Part shown: piece by piece, positions 58,406-64,000 of the stretch
Layout of the letters: the number at the start of each line of letters is the position of its first letter
Numbering within the stretch: position 1 is the stretch's first letter
Origin: Bursaphelenchus xylophilus
Taxonomy: Eukaryota > Nematoda > Chromadorea > Rhabditida > Aphelenchoididae
NCBI GenBank assembly: GCA_904066235.2
Contig: CAJFCV020000002.1
Span: 8,990,001-9,054,000, forward strand
DNA: 64,000 nt
Reading direction: 5' to 3'
Position numbers and translations under genes: made by a program
The notes under the pieces: model-generated
Seen by the model: only the letters and a program-made list of their open reading frames with translations
Told to the model about the DNA's origin: nothing
Databases searched by the model: none

Positions 58406-59215
58406 CGTATATTTTGGTGCTATCAAAAGGTACATGCATTTTTGAGAGCTGGTAAAATTTGCAAAATTGTTCAGGGTATATATACCTGTAAAATAGGCAC
58501 TCCTCTCCACAGTCTTATCCTTCAAAATATTATGTTCGTATTTTTTTTTTGTTATTATTGTATACATATTTGTATTATGGTAGAATATGTAATTAATATA
58601 TGAATCATCAACAGCAATTAACACTATATTTCTACATAGTATATTAATATATGTGCATATAAGTGAAGGCGTAAGAAAAAATCGTATTATATATGTATTA
58701 TATGTAATATATTTTATATAAGATCAAAATTAAGGAACTTCAATAGTGACAACAACGGTTCTTTCGATATCAATGCGTCAGCATATTTTTTGAAATTTTA
58801 ATAGCCATGGTGTATCAAAGATTATGAAGACAGTAAAAATGAAAACAGTAAGCCCCATAAGGCTTACTTAACAGTAAGCCAGTAAGCCCCATAACTTGTC
58901 CTGCGGGAAGATCACGGATTTTGTGAAATGACGGAAAGAAAGTATTGCTAATTCAACCGGTTCAATGTTATGGGCCAACTCAGTCCACGGGCAACCCTTT
59001 TTTTATACGACAAATGAAAATAAATTTCGTATAAAAAGATTTCGTTCTATGTACAGTGCTTTTGGTGACTCTTGGGACCTCCGACATCGTTTTTTATAAA
59101 CAGTCTTTTACAGGGATGACAGTAGATGTAAAAAATTATACCAGAAAAACCTGGTGGCCCCAAAATTGAAAAAATATAAGTTCCAAAAAAATCTGTTGCC
59201 GAGTTATTATAAATA
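58406..59215. other. AT-rich region, nothing recognised
   Basis: Long TATA/ATAT tracts at 58550-58740. A short repeated phrase AAGCCCCATAAGGCTTACT / AGTAAGCCCCATAAC occurs at 58848-58898. No gene seen. Confidence 0.45.
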
Positions 59216-59334
59216 CAGGGTGGGGCATCTTTGTGGCCCGATTTGAATTGACTATAACTTCTTTAGTTTTCGGCCAAATTTTAAAATTCTTTTTTCCCTG
59301 AACCCTCATTGGGCCACAAAGATGCCCCACCCTG
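59216..59334. mobile_element. TA-flanked MITE with CAGGGTG ends (short)
   Basis: 119 bp. CAGGGTGGGGCATCTTTGTG and its inverse CACAAAGATGCCCCACCCTG at the right, next to TA. The interior phrase (GGCCCGATTTGAATTGACTA) matches the MITE at 16822. Confidence 0.88.
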
Positions 59335-59648
59335 TATCAAAAGTTATTATAAATAGTTATTATACAAACAAACTAAGTAAGACTCCATATACCGCACTGT
59401 AGATGACATAAAAAAATTATTGGAGAATTATCTGATCTGCTAATTATTCGCCATGGCTACCCCTTGCGAACAAAATAAAGATATAAATTATGATCTCTAT
59501 AAGCATGAACAAAGCGTTTTCTGACTCAACCATCTGGCGCCACGTTTTCGCAACATTTAAGACTTGATTCGAATGAATTATACGTAGTTTATTTACAATG
59601 ACTTTGATTTCTTCAATGTTAAAGCACAGTAATATAAATTTCCAGGTT

Positions 59649-62600
59649 TCATACAAACAAAATAAATCCTATTGGCAGTGAAATCGCAGTAAAAATGGTC
59701 AGGGATGTGGCAGGAGCGAAATTGTTGGGGTTGTCTTTCCGTTTGCCAAACACCGTTCCTCGGCTTGTTAGCTGAAAATCATTGTAAAGAGATTCAAAAT
59801 TTATATATTTTTGAATTTTTCAATATTCCAAATCCGTGAAATGCGATGCTCAGAGTTTTATGAGACTTCTCACAGAGCCAGATAAATTTCTTCGAAGTCG
59901 CATGTAAGATTTCTAGCTCGCGCTTTGCAGAAACAACCGAGATTTTTTTGTCTAACTAGGGAAGTGTACAAACGAACCCTCACCAAATGGCAAGTGATAT
60001 ACACCATTGGAAAGCCCTTGAAAAATGGTGCAAGACACCATTTTCATTTTTTGCAGAATGCCTTTCCGCGACGACATACTGTAAATTTCATTATTTTTAG
60101 GTCATTTCGCAACAAAAATCTTTCTTTCTCTTGAGCAGATAAAAATCCTCGAAGAGAGTTGCTTCAATAGTGCAGTGGTTGCTGAGCAGGCTGATAAGCC
60201 AAACCAAGACAGGTTCGATTCCCAGCTTGGGCAAAAAAATTTTGCGTTCTTACAGCTAGGATAATATTTGAGTTAAAACAAGTTTTGCAACACTTTGGAG
60301 GTTAGCCTAACAGGGGGCGGACATTGTTAAAATCGGTGTCTCAGAATTTAGCGAAACTTGGTCAATCTAATCAACACTAGACATAGAACATTCGCTTTCT
60401 TTGTTTTTGCCCAAAATTACCGTATGACGGATTACTGTAACTTTCTTCCCCAAAAAAGATGTGCCCTGATCGAGAAAACGAAGCTCAGTTTTAGTGCAAA
60501 TCGAGTTTAGGTGTATGTTTTCGACCATGTAGAACATTTTTGTAATTATCACCAAAAACTAAAAATTACATCTAAGCTATGTTACACTTGAGGCAACATA
60601 CCATTTCGGGTGTAAAAAGTGCAGTTTTGAGGTGACGCAGATTTTGAAACCGGAATATTAAACTTCAAGCCTTGTCTAATAAACCATAAAAATTTCAGAA
60701 AAATCAAATGTATAGTTTTTGAGAAATTGGACATTGAATGACTCATGTGCAATATCACCTTGACCCGAAAAAAACTGGCATTCTTGGGGTTTTGACCTGA
60801 CGCAGATTTTGAAAGTTTCCAATACATTCTTAGCACATTTTAGGAGGATATGGAAAGTTTCAGAGGAATAAAATGTATAGTTTTTGAGAAATCGGCCGAA
60901 ATACCTTGTTTTAGGTCATCAGATGCCCGAAAAAAACTGGCATTCTTGGGGTTTTGACCTGACGCAGATTTTGAAAGTTTCCAATACATTCTTAGCACAT
61001 TTTAGGAGGATATGGAAAGTTTCAGAGGAATAAAATGTATAGTTTTTGAGAAATCGGCCGAAATACCTTGTTTTAGGTCATCAGATGCCCGAAAAAAACT
61101 GGCATTCTTGGGGTTTTGATCTGACGCAGATTTTGAAAGTTTCCACTACATTTTTATCACATTTTAGGAGGATTTGGAAAGTTTCAGAGGAAAAAAATGT
61201 ATAGTTTTTGAGAAATCGGCCAAAATACCTTGTTTTAGGTCATCAGATGCCCGAAAAAACTGGCATTCTTGGGGTTTTGACCTGACGCAGATTTTGAAAG
61301 TTTCCAATACATTCTTAGCACATTTTAGGAGGATATGGAAAGTTTCAGAGGAATAAAATGTATAGTTTTTGAGAAATCGGCCAAAATACCTTGTTTTAGG
61401 TCATCAGATGCCCGAAAAAAACTGGCATTCTTAGGTTTTTGGCTAGGCGCAGATTTTCAAAGTTTCCGATACATTTTTATGACATTTCAGGAGGATATAG
61501 AAAGTTTCAGAGGAAAATAGTTTTTGAGATATCGACCAAGGTGAACCTGTTATAGGTCAAGTTGCTGGAAAATTCGACCAATTTTCCTCGGCATCTTTTT
61601 TTTCGAGATATATGCGTGTTACTGTTTTTTTCTCCAAATTGTCACTAATAAATTCGAGCTCTCTGCAAAACTTTTGTCAAATGTAAGCCGATGGCTACGA
61701 TTCTGTGTTCTGATGACCTAAAACAAGGTATTTTGGTCGATTTCTCAAAAACTATTCATTTTTTTCCTCTGAAACTTTCTATATCCTTCTGAAATGTCAT
61801 AAAAATGTATTGGAAACTTTCAAAATGTGCGCCTAGCCAAAAACCTAAGAATGCCAGATTTTTTCGGGCATCTGATGACCTAAAACAAGGTATTTTGGTC
61901 GATTTCTCAAAAACTATTCATTTTTTTCCTCTGAAACTTTCTGTATCCTCCTAAAATGTGATAAAAATGTAGTGGAAACTTTCAAAATCTGCGCCTAGCC
62001 AAAAACCTAAGAATGCCAGATTTTTTCGGGCATCTGATGACCTAAAACAAGGTATTTCGGCCGATTTCTCAAAAACTATACATTTTTCTCCTCTGAAACT
62101 TTCCAAATCCACCTAAAATGTGATAAAAATGTAGTGGAAACTTTCAAAATCTGCGTCAGGTCAAAACCCCAAGAATGCCAGTTTTTTTCGGGCATCTGAT
62201 GACCTAAAACAAGGTATTTCGGCCGATTTCTCAAAAACTATACATTTTATTCCTCTGAAACTTTCCATATCCTCCTAAAATGTGCTAAGAATGTATTGGA
62301 AACTTTCAAAATCTGCGTCAGGTCAAAACCCCAAGAATGCCAGTTTTTTTCGGGTCAAGGTGATATTGCACATGAGTCATTCAATGTCCAATTTCTCAAA
62401 AACTATACATTTGATTTTTCTGAAATTTTTATGGTTTATTAGACAAGGCTTGAAGTTTAATATTCCGGTTTCAAAATCTGCGTCACCTCAAAACTGCATT
62501 TTTTACACCCGAAATGGTATGTTGCCTCAAGTGTAACATAACTTAGATGTAATTTTTAGTTTTTGGTGATAATTACAAAAATGTTCAACATGGTCGAAAA

Positions 62601-63836
62601 CATACATCTAAACTCAATTTGCACTAAAATACAGCTTCGTTTTCACGATTAGGGCACATCTTTTTTGAGGAAGAAAGTTACAGTAATCCGTCATATGGTG
62701 ATTTTGGGAAAAATTAAAGAAAGCGAATGTTCTATGCCTAGCAGTGATTAAATCTACCAAGTTTCGTTAAATTCTGAGACACCGATTTTAACAATGTCCG
62801 GGCCAAACTACGATTTGTAGTAAAACGCGTTTTAAACTTTTACAAACGCTTTAATTTTTCTAGAAAACGGTCGATTACGGTTAAAACCATCAAACTTACA
62901 TGTTTTTCAAAATTAAAAAAAGTGAAAAGTGTTTTTTCACGTTATGGGTGTTTAAAACCAGTAAATATCATATGTAAAACGGTTTTACTGGCAAGCGCCA
63001 AACTTCATAATGATTCTTAGGCCAACCTAGTAGCAATATTTACCATTTAGCGTTTTGAAATAACATTCATTTTGCCCCATAGCAGATATTTCAACTACTT
63101 AAGGGACAAATGAACCGTTTATAACTTTTTGCCCTGGGGCATTCTGCAAAAAATGAAAATGGTACCTTTTACCATTTTTCAAGGGCTTTCCAATGGTGTA
63201 TAACACTTGCCATTTGGTGAGGGTTCGTTTGTACACTTCCCTAGTAAAAGTGGGTCAATATACGGCGCTATTTTGCGGAATTTTGCGTGAAAAAATTTGG
63301 GGTTATTCCTTCTACAGCTGCCTTACTCATATCCCGGCTGCCTCTGTAACTATCAATAGCTGAAACTTACATGAAAGAAAAATCCTCCAATCGGAGCTCC
63401 CAGCCGATTCCCGAAATGTTCATGGCTCAGTAAACGACTCAAATCTCCATTCGTCGTTTCCAAAACTCTATCCAGTTGTGTTTCCGCGTCCCTCGAAGCT
63501 CCCAACGGCTCTTCCGTTCGAAAAGACAGGATGATAAACATATCTCGATCTAAAGTACGGTATAAAATTAATTACAAAATAAGTAATCAATACTGTAAAT
63601 ATTGATTACAAATAATTGAAAAGTCGAGCTTTGTATAAATTTTTAACAAAAATATTGTCTTTAGAAAGCAATGTAAATTTGCTTACAAAATTGTTGTTGA
63701 ACAACTGTTTCATTAGTTGTGAACTCGATGAAGCCCCGTCGTAATCGGTTATCCATCTCGGTAACGTTAGTCCAATCTGCTCCAAAATTCGGGTAATCGT
63801 AGTACATTTGAATTTGTGTTGGGCGTGTTAGAACCC
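59649..63836 (-). CDS. 3' part of an unknown extracellular, membrane- or GPI-anchored protein
   Basis: Three minus-strand exons join in phase: 63836-63687, 63549-63371 and 59771-59649 (stop 59649-59651). The 5' part lies beyond the right edge. The protein end holds an N-glycosylation-rich, Tyr-rich segment (QIQMYYDYPNFGADWTNVT), a helical acidic segment (SRDAETQLDRVLETTNG) and a polar linker, and finishes with a hydrophobic stretch (SLTIFTAISLPIGFILFV) directly before the stop. A hydrophobic tail with no cytoplasmic residues fits a GPI signal or a tail anchor. I know no family; a SEA-like extracellular fold is only a thought. The last intron (59772-63370) contains a 3.3-kb foldback element. 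Confidence 0.62.
59956..63244. mobile_element. Giant foldback element, TAA duplication, with 162-bp tandem arms
   Basis: 3289 bp, starting CTAGGGAAGTGTACAAACGA and ending with the exact inverse, flanked by TAA at 59953-59955 and 63245-63247. The arms are about 1.6 kb each, inverted around about 61.6 kb. Each arm includes about four to five tandem units of about 162 bp (unit word CTGACGCAGATTTTGAAAG). No protein is encoded. It lies in the last intron of the gene at 59649-63836. Confidence 0.85.
60158..60233 (+). other. tRNA-like sequence in the left arm of the giant foldback
   Basis: An A-box match TAGTGCAGTGG (60168-60178) and a perfect B box GGTTCGATTCC (60212-60222) lie at tRNA spacing and are followed by an A-rich run. 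The acceptor stem is weak and the anticodon and T stems do not pair well, so it is not a functional tRNA; it is more like a tRNA-derived SINE head or pseudogene. The right arm lacks it. Confidence 0.5.
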
Positions 63837-64000
63837 CTGAAAACTTTTTTCGAAAAATGGTCCTTGGCGTATGTTACAATGAAATTTTTAGCTGTCTTTG
63901 CAGAAATCATCATTATTTATAGATGGATTGACAATAATTTCTTTGCAAATTTTGAAACAGAAACAAAAAATAAGTCCAAAAAAGTCTTCCTCAGTGACCG
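63837..64000 (-). other. Intron of the right-edge gene
   Basis: AT-rich sequence with a good acceptor (AAAGTTTTCAG) on the minus strand just before the exon at 63836. The next exon upstream is beyond the window. Confidence 0.5.

Noticed and set aside
60584..62536. Two identical 84-codon frames starting MLRMYWKLSKSASG on opposite strands
   Set aside because: They are the two arms of the giant foldback read outward. There is no codon bias or family similarity, and the identity is explained by the palindrome.
1..64000. CRISPR arrays, bacterial operons or prophage
   Set aside because: Repeats are inverted and TE-like without regular spacers, and genes have spliceosomal introns. The DNA is eukaryotic.

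Overview
The window looks like nuclear DNA of a nematode. Genes are cut by many short, AT-rich introns with GT..AG ends and T-rich acceptors (TTTCAG). They include a myristoylation-type globin, a long trehalose-6-phosphate synthase with a fused phosphatase-like domain, and tRNA genes with eukaryotic A and B boxes. I cannot name the species. More than half of the sequence is intergenic or intronic DNA crowded with small inverted-repeat transposable elements.

Genes I can support, left to right: a possible 3' exon on the minus strand (1.8-2.1 kb); a class B (secretin-type) GPCR (2.6-5.9 kb, +); a globin (18.2-19.9 kb, +) with tRNA-Phe in its last intron; a pepsin-like protein with altered active-site motifs (28.7-30.3 kb, +); a small membrane protein with Ala/Pro-rich and Lys-rich parts (30.7-33.0 kb, +) with tRNA-Leu in its last intron; a type II DnaJ/Hsp40 (33.8-35.0 kb, -) with a heat-shock-element match upstream; a TAF3-like TFIID subunit (37.4-39.9 kb, +); a 15-exon trehalose-6-phosphate synthase (44.1-55.4 kb, +); and the 3' end of a gene for a membrane- or GPI-anchored protein (59.6-63.8 kb, -) that runs off the right edge. 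Exon phases close for the GPCR, globin, pepsin-like, DnaJ, TPS and right-edge genes. Two models have a phase I could not close: the start of the small membrane protein and exon 3 of the TAF3-like gene.

Mobile DNA dominates the rest. At 24.9-27.8 kb lies a wrecked LTR retrotransposon (two LTR-like repeats, a primer-binding-site match, gag-like coding, CCHC knuckles), with phlebovirus-like envelope fragments at 23.7-24.7 kb. At 56.6-58.4 kb, on the minus strand, is a decayed capsid module of Maverick/Polinton type: a minor-capsid-like fragment followed by a major-capsid-like gene, the latter split by a 435-bp hAT-like element with an exact 8-bp target duplication. There is a degenerate Tc1/mariner transposon at 11.3-12.6 kb and a mariner scrap at 29.3-29.6 kb.

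Several non-autonomous families can be defined by their ends and target duplications. One is a foldback group with C(A/T)(A/G)GGGAAGT ends and TAA duplications, from 0.44 kb to 3.3 kb long. Another is a foldback family with GACCCGA(A/G)-type subterminal repeats and perfect 8-bp duplications. Others are TA-flanked CAGGGTG and CAGTGGCGGACC families. One locus (21.6-23.6 kb) shows three elements nested in one another. The largest foldback and a 755-bp one both carry tRNA-like RNA polymerase III boxes. The trehalose synthase and a stress chaperone are in the same window, but nothing in the sequence shows them to be co-regulated.
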